Assembly: GCA_965217935.1 (NCBI GenBank)
Contig: OZ244581.1
Coordinates: 2,170,001 to 2,234,000, forward strand
DNA: 64,000 nucleotides
Direction of reading: 5' to 3'
Source: JBBROS01 sp965217935
GTDB taxonomy: Bacteria > Pseudomonadota > Alphaproteobacteria > Acetobacterales > Acetobacteraceae
Shown: positions 55,784-63,890 of the stretch, piece after piece
Position numbering within the stretch: the stretch's first letter is position 1
Layout: each line of letters begins with the position of its first letter
Made by a program: the position numbers and the translations under genes
The notes under the pieces: generated by a model
Databases searched by the model: none
The model's input: the letters and a program-made list of their open reading frames with translations, nothing else
What the model was told of the DNA's origin: nothing

Positions 55784-56866
55784 TCACGGTCGGAACGTGA
55801 TCTCGAACTTGTGGGTCTGGCCCTTCATGTTGGGCGGCAAGGGCAGGCTGGCGCAACGGGCCTCCATCGCGGCCCGGCGCGCACGCTCGGCGAACGCGCG
55901 CCCGACCGGCCCCGGGTTGTTGTGCAGGATTTGCGCGTCGCGCACCACCCCGTCGGCGTCGGTTGTGATCTCCAGCCGGGCCACCTGCTTGTCGAAGTCG
56001 AGCGCGCCCTTGTCGCCGGTCCAGCATTCGCGGATGCGGTCGCCGATGGCGCCCCGGGCGGCGGCGCTCAGGGCGGCGTTCTCGCTTCCCGCCGGCGTGC
56101 CGCCGCCCGGGGCGCCGCCTTTCGGCGGATTATAGGCGGATTTCGGCGGCTTCTTCTGCTCGCGCGAGGCGCGAAGGCGCTCGAGGGTATTCTCCAGCGA
56201 TTTGCTGTCGTCGGCCGCGTTCTTGGTCGGGTTCGGCTGGCTGGTCGCGCTATTGCTGGCCGGGCCTGGCTTGGGCGACGGGGGCGCGGGCTTGGGCGCG
56301 GGCGGCGCGGGCGGGGCTTCCTTCGGCGCCGCCGTCTTGGCCGCTGAGGGGGCGGGCGAGGGCGGCGCGGGGGCGGGCTTGGGCGCGGGCGGCGGCGGAA
56401 CGGGCGGCGGGGGCAGCGGCAGAGGCGCCGCCAGTTCGGCGGGGGCAGGCGTGGGCGGCGGCGCTGCCGGAGCGGGCGGCGGCTTCGCCGGCGCCGGAGG
56501 CGTGGGGGCCGGGGCGGGCGGCACGGGCGGCTGCGGCGGCGCGGGGGCGGGCGGCGCTGGCGGGGCCGGAGGAGGCGGCGGCGGGGGAGGCGGCGGCGGG
56601 GGCGGCGCCTCTTCGGGCGCGGGCTTGGGCTGCTCCGGGGCTTCGGCCGGGAGCGACGGCTCGGGGGCGGGCGCGGGCGAGGGCGTGGCGGCCGGTTCCT
56701 TGCCGCGCTGCACCGGCTCGGGCGGACCCTCGAACGTCATGCTGATCGCGGTCTCCGGCGGCGTGCGCAGCGGGGGGGCGGACGGCAGGGCAATGATCAG
56801 CGCGAGCAGCAGGGCCGCGTGGAATCCAAGGCTGATGACGCCGCTGCGCCGGAGGAACGGGTCCAT
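55784..56866 (-). CDS. tolA: TolA-type protein with a proline-rich middle domain
   Basis: 360-aa TolA, linking TolQR to Pal. One N-terminal TM helix (about 10-30: VISLGFHAALLLALIIAL), then about 175 residues very rich in Pro and Ala (about 55-230), including a run of thirteen prolines. In E. coli TolA this segment is an Ala/Lys/Glu helix. The C-terminal domain (about 260-360: ALSAAARGAIGDRIREC, FDKQVARLEITTDADGVV) fits the TonB/TolA C-terminal family. The proline run would need EF-P for translation. Confidence 0.88.
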   Translation of the reverse strand: MDPFLRRSGVISLGFHAALLLALIIALPSAPPLRTPPETAISMTFEGPPEPVQRGKEPAATPSPAPAPEPSLPAEAPEQPKPAPEEAPPPPPPPPPPPPPAPPAPPAPAPPQPPVPPAPAPTPPAPAKPPPAPAAPPPTPAPAELAAPLPLPPPPVPPPPAPKPAPAPPSPAPSAAKTAAPKEAPPAPPAPKPAPPSPKPGPASNSATSQPNPTKNAADDSKSLENTLERLRASREQKKPPKSAYNPPKGGAPGGGTPAGSENAALSAAARGAIGDRIRECWTGDKGALDFDKQVARLEITTDADGVVRDAQILHNNPGPVGRAFAERARRAAMEARCASLPLPPNMKGQTHKFEITFRP

Positions 56867-56881
56867 ATCCGGTTCGCGAGA

Positions 56882-57399
56882 CTAGCCGCGGCCCGGCCGG
56901 CGGGAACTCCCCGACGTAGGCGGGGGGCCAGGCTGGGGTGCAGGCTGGGATGTAGGCTGGGCCGGGGCGGAGGCCGGGGCGGTCTGCTCGGCCAGCAGCG
57001 CCACCTTGGTGAAGCCGCCCTGGGTGATGATGGACATCACCTCCATGATCCGGCCGTAAGGTAGGCCCTTGTCGCCGCGGACGAAGATGCGGCGGTCCAG
57101 CTTATTGTCGCTCGCAGCCGCCAGCTTCGAGGCCAGCTCGTCGAGCGGCAGCTCGGTGTCCTGCAGGTAGATCTTGCCCTCGGCGTTGACCGAGACGGTC
57201 AGCGGCTCGCTGTCCTGGGCGAGCGGGGCGGCGCTGGTCTTGGGCAGGTCGACGGTGACGCCCGAGGTCATGAGCGGGGCGGCGACCATGAAGACGATCA
57301 GCAGCACGAGCATCACGTCCACCATGGGCGTGACGTTGATCTCGGACAGCGGCTTGTAGCGGGTGCGGCCCCGGGGGCGGCCGTAGAGCGGGCCGGACA

Positions 57400-57400
<1 letters not shown>
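56882..57400 (-). CDS. tolR: Tol-Pal system protein TolR
   Basis: ExbD/TolR protein, 172 aa. The single TM helix (about 20-40: VTPMVDVMLVLLIVFMVAAPL) contains the conserved proton-channel Asp. The periplasmic domain follows (DLPKTSAAPLAQDSEPLTVSV, RRIFVRGDKGLPYGRIMEVM). The C-terminus ends in a proline-rich tail of about 30 residues, beyond the usual length. Its ATG overlaps the tolQ stop. Confidence 0.93.
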
Positions 57401-58119
<719 letters not shown>

Positions 58120-58128
58120 TGCCTACTC

Positions 58129-58536
58129 CTATCCTTCAGGTCCGGGCGAGAACGCGGCGCGCCATCGCTCCGGGATGCGCGCCGGGCGTCCGTCGTTGGC
58201 GCCGACGCAGGCGAGCTTGACCTGCAATGCGGCGATCGGGCGGGCGCCTATCGCGAATGACTGGCGCACCACCAGCGATGCGCCGCCCAGCTTTTCCGTC
58301 CGCGTCGCGATGGCGACGAGGTCGTCGAGCCTGGCGGGGGCCCAATAGTCCATTTTGATCATTCGCACTACGAAGATCAGTCCGTAAATCGTTGCAAGTT
58401 GGTCATGCGAGGCTCCGGCCTCGCGCATCGCCTCGGTGCGGGCGCGCTCAGCGAAGGCCAAATAGCGGGCGTGATACATGACGCCGCCGGCGTCGGTGTC
58501 CTCGTAGTAGACCCGCAGTTCCAGGCGGCTTGTCAT
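58129..58536 (-). CDS. ybgC: acyl-CoA thioesterase of the tol cluster
   Basis: Hot-dog-fold thioesterase (YbgC), 135 aa. Landmarks: LRVYYEDTDAGGVMYHARYLAFAERARTEAMRE (active-site Asp in the DTDAGG motif) and GLIFVVRMIKMDYWAPARLDDLVAI. It sits at the head of the tol-pal operon as in many proteobacteria. Its ATG overlaps the ruvB stop (ATGA), so ruv and tol genes are likely co-transcribed. Confidence 0.93.
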   Translation of the reverse strand: MTSRLELRVYYEDTDAGGVMYHARYLAFAERARTEAMREAGASHDQLATIYGLIFVVRMIKMDYWAPARLDDLVAIATRTEKLGGASLVVRQSFAIGARPIAALQVKLACVGANDGRPARIPERWRAAFSPGPEG

Positions 58537-59564
58537 TCATTTTCGCTTAACAAGTCGAGCTGCGGCTGGTTGCGCGGCGGCATCAGGCCGAGATGGCGCC
58601 AGCCGGGTTCGCCGAGCATCCGGCCGCGGCTGGTGCGTAAGATTAAGCCTTCTTGTATTAGGAACGGTTCGATCACGTCTTCGAGAGTGTCGCGCGCTTC
58701 GGCCAGGGCGGCGGCCAGGGTCTCGACGCCGACGGGGCCGCCGGCGTGGTGCTCGGCGATTCGCGTGAGATAGCGGCGGTCCATGGCGTCGAGGCCGATG
58801 GCGTCCACTTCGAGCCGGGTGAGGGCGGCGTCGGCGATGGCGCGGTCCACCGGGCTGTTGCCGGCGACGGCGGCGAAGTCGCGCACGCGGCGCAGCAGGC
58901 GCCCGGCGATGCGCGGGGTGCCGCGGGAGCGGCGGGCGATCTCGACCGCGCCGTCGTCGGTCAGATCGAAACCGAGCTTCTCCGCGCCGCGGGCGACGAT
59001 GCGGCGGAGTTCTTCCGGGGTGTAGAGGACGAGGCGCAGCGGGATGCCGAAGCGGTCGCGCAGCGGGGTTGCCAGCAGCCCGGCGCGGGTGGTGGCGGCG
59101 ACCAGGGTGAAGGGGGAGAGGTCGATGCGGACGCTGCGGGCGGCGGGGCCTTCGCCGATGATGAGGTCGAGCTGGAAGTCCTCCATGGCCGGATACAGCA
59201 CCTCCTCGATGGCGGGCTGCAGGCGGTGGATCTCGTCGATGAACAGCACGTCGCGGGGCTGGAGGTTGGTGAGGATGGCGGCGAGGTCGCCCGCGCGCTG
59301 GATCACGGGGCCGGAGGTGGCGCGGAAGCCGACGCCGAGCTCGCGGGCGACGATCTGGGCGAGGGTGGTCTTGCCAAGGCCGGGGGGGCCGTGGAGGAGG
59401 ACGTGGTCGAGCGCCTCGCCGCGGCCGCGGGCGGCTTCGATGAAGATGGCGAGGTTCTCGCGGCTGGCTTTCTGGCCGGTGAACTCGGCGAGGGTCTGCG
59501 GGCGAAGGGTGGCCTCGGCGGCGTCCTCGTCGGCCCGGGCGGGGGAGACGGCGCGGTCGCTCAT
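58533..59564 (-). CDS. ruvB: Holliday junction helicase subunit RuvB
   Basis: AAA+ branch-migration motor, 343 aa. ATG 59564 precedes RAVSPARADEDAAEATLRPQ. Walker A GPPGLGKTTLAQIVA (about 62-76), Walker B DVLFIDEIHRL, sensor region LVAATTRAGLLATPLRDRFG and the C-terminal winged helix with GLILRTSRGRMLGEPGWRHLG. Normal length. It is separated from ruvA by 244 bp holding an inverted repeat. Confidence 0.96.
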   Translation of the reverse strand: MSDRAVSPARADEDAAEATLRPQTLAEFTGQKASRENLAIFIEAARGRGEALDHVLLHGPPGLGKTTLAQIVARELGVGFRATSGPVIQRAGDLAAILTNLQPRDVLFIDEIHRLQPAIEEVLYPAMEDFQLDLIIGEGPAARSVRIDLSPFTLVAATTRAGLLATPLRDRFGIPLRLVLYTPEELRRIVARGAEKLGFDLTDDGAVEIARRSRGTPRIAGRLLRRVRDFAAVAGNSPVDRAIADAALTRLEVDAIGLDAMDRRYLTRIAEHHAGGPVGVETLAAALAEARDTLEDVIEPFLIQEGLILRTSRGRMLGEPGWRHLGLMPPRNQPQLDLLSENE

Positions 59565-59596
59565 GCCGGGCTGCCTGGGATTGGTGCGGACCTGAC

Positions 59597-59748
59597 GCAA
59601 GGCCAAGGGCTTTGCCCCTGGACCCCACTGGGGCCGCAGGCCCCAGACCCCGATCCGTTGCAGGACACTGCGGCGAGAAACGGTTCCATTACGAAACGGG
59701 GTTTGGGGCTTGCGACCGCAACGGGTCCAGGGCAGCGCCCTGGCCTTG
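59597..59748. repeat. long GC-rich inverted repeat between ruvA and ruvB
   Basis: Outer arms GGCCAAGGGCTTTGCCCCTG at about 59600 and, in complement, GGCCAGGGCGCTGCCCTGG at about 59745; inner arms CCCCAGACCCCG at 59641 and CGGGGTTTGGGG at 59696. Whole element about 150 bp with a short centre, a fold-back or MITE-like structure. It interrupts the ruv operon without a gene of its own. A partial relative is at 11139. Confidence 0.65.
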
Positions 59749-59808
59749 CCTTTCCCGAGCTTTTCCCAATCGGCCGGCACGCGACGCCTAAGGGTCTGCG
59801 CGGCGGCA

Positions 59809-60411
59809 TCAATTGGCGGCCAGTTCCTGCAGGCTCTCGCGGATGAGCTGGCCAACCGGGGCGCCTTCCCCGAGCCGTTCCAGCGCGCGGGCGATGGCGG
59901 GCTGGGCTTCGGCGCGGCGGTAGCCGAGGTTGGCCAAGGCCGAGAGCGCGTCGGCTTCCGGGCCGGAGGAGACCGGGAGCGGGATCGAGACGCCGGCGCC
60001 TTGGGGCATGGCGCCGGCCTTGTCGCGCAGTTCGCTGAGTAGGCGGATGGCCAGCTTCGCGCCGACGCCGGGGGCGCGAGTGAGGCTGGCGCGGTCGCCG
60101 GCGGCAATGGCGCGGACGAGGTCGGGGGGGCTGACGGCGGAGAGGATGTTCAAGGCGACGCGGGCGCCGACGCCCTGGACCGTCAGCAGCAGGCGGAACC
60201 AGTCGCGCTCGGCGGTCTCGGCGAAGCCGTAGAGGGTGATGGCATCCTCGCGGACTTGGGTCTCGATCAGCAGCTTGGCGATGGCGGGGGGCGCGGGCAG
60301 GGCGGAAAGGGTTCGGCTGCTGGCCTGGACCAGGTAGCCGACGCCACCCACGTCGATGACGCAGCGGCCTTCCTCCAGGGCTTCGACCGGGCCGCGCAGG
60401 CGGGCGATCAC
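59809..60411 (-). CDS. ruvA: Holliday junction complex subunit RuvA
   Basis: RuvA, 200 aa, which holds the junction for RuvB. N-terminal OB fold (MIARLRGPVEALEEGRCVIDVGGVGY), the double helix-hairpin-helix region (LLLTVQGVGARVALNILSAVSP; ITRAPGVGAKLAIRLLSELRD) and domain III at the C-terminus (DALSALANLGYRRAEAQPAI), which contacts RuvB. Start overlaps the ruvC stop. Confidence 0.95.
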   Translation of the reverse strand: MIARLRGPVEALEEGRCVIDVGGVGYLVQASSRTLSALPAPPAIAKLLIETQVREDAITLYGFAETAERDWFRLLLTVQGVGARVALNILSAVSPPDLVRAIAAGDRASLTRAPGVGAKLAIRLLSELRDKAGAMPQGAGVSIPLPVSSGPEADALSALANLGYRRAEAQPAIARALERLGEGAPVGQLIRESLQELAAN

Positions 60412-60923
60412 GCCATGACCGTGCCGGACAGGACGCGCAGGCGGCTCGCGCGGTGGTGGGCGTGGCAGATGGCGACGGCCAGCGCGTCGGAGGCGTCTGC
60501 GCGACGCAGGGCTGCGCCGGGGAGGAGGCGGCGGACCATGTCGGCGACCTGGTCCTTGTCCGCGCCGCCGGTGCCGACGACGGCTTTCTTGACCGCCAAC
60601 GCGCCGTATTCGCAGACGGGGATGCCGGCCAGGGCCGGGGCGAGGAGGGCGACGCCGCGGGCGTAGCCGAGCTTGAGCGTGGCCGTGCCGTTGCGGTTGA
60701 CGTAGGTCTCCTCGACGGCGGCCTCGTGCGGGCGATGGTGCTCGAACAGCATGACAAGGCCATCATGCAACGCTTTGAGCCGGTTTGGAACGGTATCGGC
60801 GCTGTCGGTGGCGATGACGCCGTCGGCGATGTGGCGCAGGCGGCTGCCGTCGACGTCGATCACGCCCCAGCCGGTGAAGCGCAGGCCGGGGTCGATGCCG
60901 AGGAGGCGGGCGAGACGGGTCAC
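60408..60923 (-). CDS. ruvC: Holliday junction resolvase RuvC
   Basis: RuvC endonuclease, 171 aa. The acidic active-site residues are visible: Asp in LGIDPGLRFTGWGVID, Glu in AAVEETYVNRNGTATLKLGYARG, and Asp in DASDALAVAICHAHH. Normal length. First gene of ruvC-ruvA-ruvB, 16 bp after yebC. Confidence 0.95.
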   Translation of the reverse strand: MTRLARLLGIDPGLRFTGWGVIDVDGSRLRHIADGVIATDSADTVPNRLKALHDGLVMLFEHHRPHEAAVEETYVNRNGTATLKLGYARGVALLAPALAGIPVCEYGALAVKKAVVGTGGADKDQVADMVRRLLPGAALRRADASDALAVAICHAHHRASRLRVLSGTVMA

Positions 60924-60939
60924 GATCTGAAAAGGATGC

Positions 60940-61689
60940 TCATGCGGAGAGGGTTTGCATGATCGTGTCGGGGATGTCGAAGTTGGCGTAGACGTTCTGC
61001 ACGTCGTCGTTGTCTTCCAGGGCGTCGACGAGCTTGAGCAGGGCGGCGGCGGCGGCCTCGTCGAGCGTGACCGAGGTTGCGGGACGCCATTCGAGGCGGG
61101 CGCTGGCGGGGGGGCCGAAGCGGGATTCCAGGCCGTCGCGGACGGCGAAGAAGTCGTCCACGGCGCAGGCGACCTCGTGGCCGTCCTCGTTGCTTTGCAC
61201 GTCGTCCGCCCCGGCTTCGACGGCGGCTTCGAGCATGGCGTCGGCCCCGGCGGCCTCGGGGGGGTATTGGATGACGCCGACGCGGCTGAACATGAAGCTG
61301 ACGGCGTTGGTCTCGGCGAGGGCGCCGCCGTGCTTGCTGAAGGCGCTGCGGATGTCGGAGGCGGTGCGGTTGCGGTTGTCGGTGAGGGCCTCGACGATGA
61401 CGGCGACGCCGCACGGGCCGTAGCCTTCGTAGCGGACCTCGGCGTAGTCGTCCCCGGCGCCGGCGCCGGCCGCTTTCTTGATGGCGCGCTCGATGGTGTC
61501 GCGGGGCATGTTGGCCTCGCGGGCGGCGGCGGTGGCGGCGCGGAGGCGCGGGTTGCTGGCCGGGTCGGGCAGGCCCTGGCGGGCGGAGACGGTGATCTCT
61601 CGGATGAGCTTGGCGAACTGGCGGGCGCGCTTGGCGTCCTGGGCGCCCTTGCGGTGCATGATGTTTTTGAACTGGCTATGGCCGGCCAT
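60940..61689 (-). CDS. yebC: YebC/PmpR-family protein
   Basis: YebC (DUF28/TACO1) protein, 249 aa, a family of transcriptional or translational regulators; some members help ribosomes through proline runs. Start MAGHSQFKNIMHRKGAQDAKRA is the family signature. VRYEGYGPCGVAVIVEALTDNRNRTASDIRSAFSKHGG lies in the middle. It precedes ruvC as in many bacteria. The nearby TolA proline run is a possible target of such a helper, but that is inference. Confidence 0.95.
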   Translation of the reverse strand: MAGHSQFKNIMHRKGAQDAKRARQFAKLIREITVSARQGLPDPASNPRLRAATAAAREANMPRDTIERAIKKAAGAGAGDDYAEVRYEGYGPCGVAVIVEALTDNRNRTASDIRSAFSKHGGALAETNAVSFMFSRVGVIQYPPEAAGADAMLEAAVEAGADDVQSNEDGHEVACAVDDFFAVRDGLESRFGPPASARLEWRPATSVTLDEAAAAALLKLVDALEDNDDVQNVYANFDIPDTIMQTLSA

Positions 61690-61702
61690 TGGGACTGCCC
61701 GA

Positions 61703-61820
61703 TACGGTTGTTCTAAGTGGTCAACCGTGGTTTAGACCACGACTGTCCGCTTAGGACTCTTCGACGATGCCTCATGGTTCGCGTTGCGACGGCGAGCCGT
61801 TCCGCGAGATGACGCTGACT
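61703..61820 (-). repeat. dispersed two-hairpin repeat, copy C
   Basis: Minus-strand copy. Hairpin 1 at 61769-61815 and hairpin 2 at 61710-61757 (22-nt imperfect arms, 4-nt loop). Read on its own strand it has GCGTCATCTCGCGG, ACGGCTCGCCGTCGCAACGC, GAAGAGTCCTAAGCGGACA, matching copy A closely. It lies upstream of yebC and downstream of a small lipoprotein gene, so it could be part of either transcript. Confidence 0.75.
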
Positions 61821-61884
61821 GGGCACTGTTTAGCAGCGGCGGCGCGGGGCGTGAAGCCGGGCTCGTGCTGCGAGCCTGGCGCAG

Positions 61885-62094
61885 TTATCGCCGCGGTTGC
61901 GGCCTCGGCTGGCCGAACGTCGTCGTGGTCAAGTCGCCCGGCGCGGAGGACAGCGCCGGGCCGCCCGGGGTGTCGCTCAGGTATTCGGTGGCGCCGCCGC
62001 CTTGGGCGGTGATCCCGGTCGGCGCCCGGGTCGGCGTCTTGCCTGAGCAGGCCGCCAGAGCCAGTGCTACCAGCGACAGGGTCAATACACGCAT
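61885..62094 (-). CDS. small lipoprotein
   Basis: 69 aa from ATG 62094 (AAAGGAAA upstream). Signal MRVLTLSLVALALAACSGKT with lipobox ALAACS. The mature part (about 50 aa) is Pro/Thr/Gly-rich with no known fold. No family recognised. It lies between the YmdB-type gene and repeat copy C. Confidence 0.75.
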   Translation of the reverse strand: MRVLTLSLVALALAACSGKTPTRAPTGITAQGGGATEYLSDTPGGPALSSAPGDLTTTTFGQPRPQPRR

Positions 62095-62143
62095 CAAGCG
62101 TTTCCTTTGAGGCCCGTTGCGCCTCGATATGGGCGCTGCCGGG

Positions 62144-62959
62144 TCAGATGTCAGGCATGGCTTGCGACAGGCGCCCGCCCTGGCGGAGCGGGGCGATGGC
62201 GGTGGCCAGGCCGGTCGCGTCGTCGGTGACGACGAGGAGGCCGCATACCGTGGCCTCCCCGTCGGCGGGCTGGAGGCGTTCGCCGGGCATGTGGGTCCAG
62301 AACTTGGCGGCGGCGCCCTGCTTGGCCATGCCGATCACGCTGTCGTAGTCGCCGCACATGCCGGCGTCGGACTGGTAGGCGGTGCCGCCAGCGAGGACCT
62401 GGTGGTCGGCGGTGGGGACGTGGGTGTGGGTGCCGACGACGAGGCTGACGGCGCCGTCGAAGGAGTGGCCGTAGGACATGGTCTCGCTGGTGGTCTCGGC
62501 GTGGAAGTCGGCGACGATGGCGTGGACCGAGGCGCCCAGCTTGTAGCGGGAGAGGAGTTCGGCGGCGCCGCGGAAGGGGCAGTCGAGCGCGGTCATGAAC
62601 AGGCGGCCCATGGCATTGAGCACGAGGGCGCGGCGGCCGTCGGGCAGTGCTGCCAGGTAGGACCCGGCGCCGGGCGTGCCGGGGGGGAAGTTGAGCGGAC
62701 GGATGATGCGGGGCTGCTGGGCGATGTAGGGGATGAGTTCCTTGCGGTCCCAGGCGTGGTTGCCGAGGGTGATGACATCGGCGCCGGCGCGGAGAATGGC
62801 TTCGGCCATGTCGGGGCCGAGGCCGAAGCCGTGGCTGGCGTTCTCGGCGTTCACGATGACGAGGTCCGTTTTGAGGGCGGCGCGGAGGGTGGGCAAGGCG
62901 GCGGTCACGGCGTCGCGGCCGCTGCGCCCGACCACGTCGCCTAGGAAGAGGATGCGCAT
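62144..62959 (-). CDS. YmdB-family metallophosphoesterase
   Basis: TIGR00282/YmdB-type phosphodiesterase, 271 aa from ATG 62959. Landmarks: MRILFLGDVVGRSGRDAV (metal-binding Asp), VNAENASHGFGLGPDMAEAI (Asn), GADVITLGNHAWDRKELI (GNH), VADFHAETTSETMSYGHSFDGAVSLVVGTHTHVPTADHQVL (two His motifs) and AYQSDAGMCGDYDSVIGM. All metal ligands are intact. Bacillus YmdB hydrolyses 2',3'-cyclic AMP. Its start overlaps the 3' end of the 5-FCL gene by 19 bp. Confidence 0.92.
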   Translation of the reverse strand: MRILFLGDVVGRSGRDAVTAALPTLRAALKTDLVIVNAENASHGFGLGPDMAEAILRAGADVITLGNHAWDRKELIPYIAQQPRIIRPLNFPPGTPGAGSYLAALPDGRRALVLNAMGRLFMTALDCPFRGAAELLSRYKLGASVHAIVADFHAETTSETMSYGHSFDGAVSLVVGTHTHVPTADHQVLAGGTAYQSDAGMCGDYDSVIGMAKQGAAAKFWTHMPGERLQPADGEATVCGLLVVTDDATGLATAIAPLRQGGRLSQAMPDI

Positions 62960-63582
62960 CGGGTCTCCGGCAGTGGGCTTGGGCGGAACAGCACGCCGCG
63001 CTCGGTCGCGACGGCGTCGAGGGGAGCGTCGTGCGGGAAGGTTGGCACGGCATCGGCCTGCTGCAATGCGTGGGCGCAGCCGATGGTTCGGATGCCCGGC
63101 AGGGCGGCGATGGTGCGGTCGTAATAGCCGCCGCCGTAGCCGAGGCGCCGGCACGACGCATCGAAGGCGAGCAGGGGGACGAGGAGGAGCCCTGGGACGA
63201 CGACGGGGCCGTCGGGGCGGACGGTGCCGAAGCGTTCCCTGATCATGGGCGCGCCGGGACGCCAGAGGCGGAAGGACAAGGGTTGGCCGCGGGGCGGGCT
63301 TTGCGGCAGGGCGACCGGGTGGCCGCGGGCGAGAAGTGCCAGCAGGAGGGGGCGAATGTCGATCTCGTCGCCGATGGGCCAGTAGCCGGCGACGGTCAAG
63401 CGCGGAGGGGGCGGGCAGCGTGCGAGCGCATGCCCGGCCAAGCGGGCGCCGTGCCCGGGCGACGCGCCTTGTCGAAGCGCCATCATTTGCTGCCGTAAAA
63501 CAGCCTTTTCTAACAATTTGTCCGGCAATAACCGCTCCGTTCCGCTGGATCGGGCAAGTGCCTCAAGCCTTTGTTCAGACAA
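62941..63582 (-). CDS. 5-formyltetrahydrofolate cyclo-ligase
   Basis: 5-FCL, 213 aa by the longest frame; converts 5-formyl-THF to 5,10-methenyl-THF with ATP. Landmarks: VAGYWPIGDEIDIRPLL, GPVVVPGLLLVPLLAFDASCRRLGYGGGYYDRTIA (the family signature) and IGCAHALQQADAVPTFPHD. The family usually starts near the EKAVLRQQMMALRQG segment, so a start inside the first 40 codons (a TTG near 63517 or ATG 63488) is likely and 63582 is the outer limit. Downstream of 6S RNA as in many proteobacteria. Confidence 0.9.
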   Translation of the reverse strand: MSEQRLEALARSSGTERLLPDKLLEKAVLRQQMMALRQGASPGHGARLAGHALARCPPPPRLTVAGYWPIGDEIDIRPLLLALLARGHPVALPQSPPRGQPLSFRLWRPGAPMIRERFGTVRPDGPVVVPGLLLVPLLAFDASCRRLGYGGGYYDRTIAALPGIRTIGCAHALQQADAVPTFPHDAPLDAVATERGVLFRPSPLPETRCASSS

Positions 63583-63616
63583 AGGGCCTTGTTGGCGTGC
63601 CGACGCCGGTATTGCC

Positions 63617-63787
63617 GATGCCGCCCCGAGGAGCGCGGTGCCGCCTTGGCCGTTGGCGTGTCATGCTCCCGAGACCTGCTAACGCAGGTGGGCGCCAGAT
63701 ACCGTAACCACGGCCACAGCAGAGCCAGCTCCCTAGGGAGTGCTTATCGGCCCCGGGCATGAGCTGCCTGACGCACCGGGCAGCACC
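63617..63787 (-). ncRNA. ssrS: 6S RNA
   Basis: Candidate 6S RNA, about 171 nt, between zapA and the 5-FCL gene, the position 6S RNA holds in many proteobacteria. The ends pair: GGTGCTGCCC (5') with GGGCGGCATC (3'), ten pairs including wobbles. Further in are GGGGCCGATAAGCACT, corresponding to the GAGCCGATATTT region, and CTGGCGCCCACCTGCG...GGGAGCATGACACGCC, resembling the GGCGC..GAGCATGCTC stem of E. coli. It regulates RNA polymerase by mimicking an open promoter. Extents are set by the terminal stem and are approximate. Confidence 0.8.
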
Positions 63788-63795
63788 GCCCATTC

Positions 63796-63823
63796 AATGT
63801 ACGATTTACGGGCGCGGAAACAA
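63796..63823 (-). promoter_or_regulatory. sigma-70-type promoter of 6S RNA
   Basis: TTGTTT (63823-63818) and TACATT (63801-63796) on the minus strand with 16-bp spacing. Transcription would start near 63787-63789, which matches the 5' end deduced from the 6S terminal stem. Confidence 0.6.
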
Positions 63824-63835
63824 GTGGGGGACCGG

Positions 63836-63890
63836 CTCACTGCTGTGAGAGAAGATTGGCTCACTGCTGTGAGAGAAGATTGGCTCACTG
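63836..63890. repeat. 24-bp tandem array at the zapA stop
   Basis: About 2.3 copies of a 24-bp unit (CTCACTGCTGTGAGAGAAGA, then TTGG) starting 63836, 63860 and 63884. On the minus strand each unit contains CAGCAGTGAGCC, which carries the zapA codons Gln-Gln-stop, so the gene end has been duplicated. It lies just upstream of the 6S promoter. Confidence 0.85.

Noticed and set aside
56202..56885. Glycine-rich protein on the plus strand
   Set aside because: Complement of the proline codons of TolA (CCN read as NGG), hence artefactual poly-Gly.
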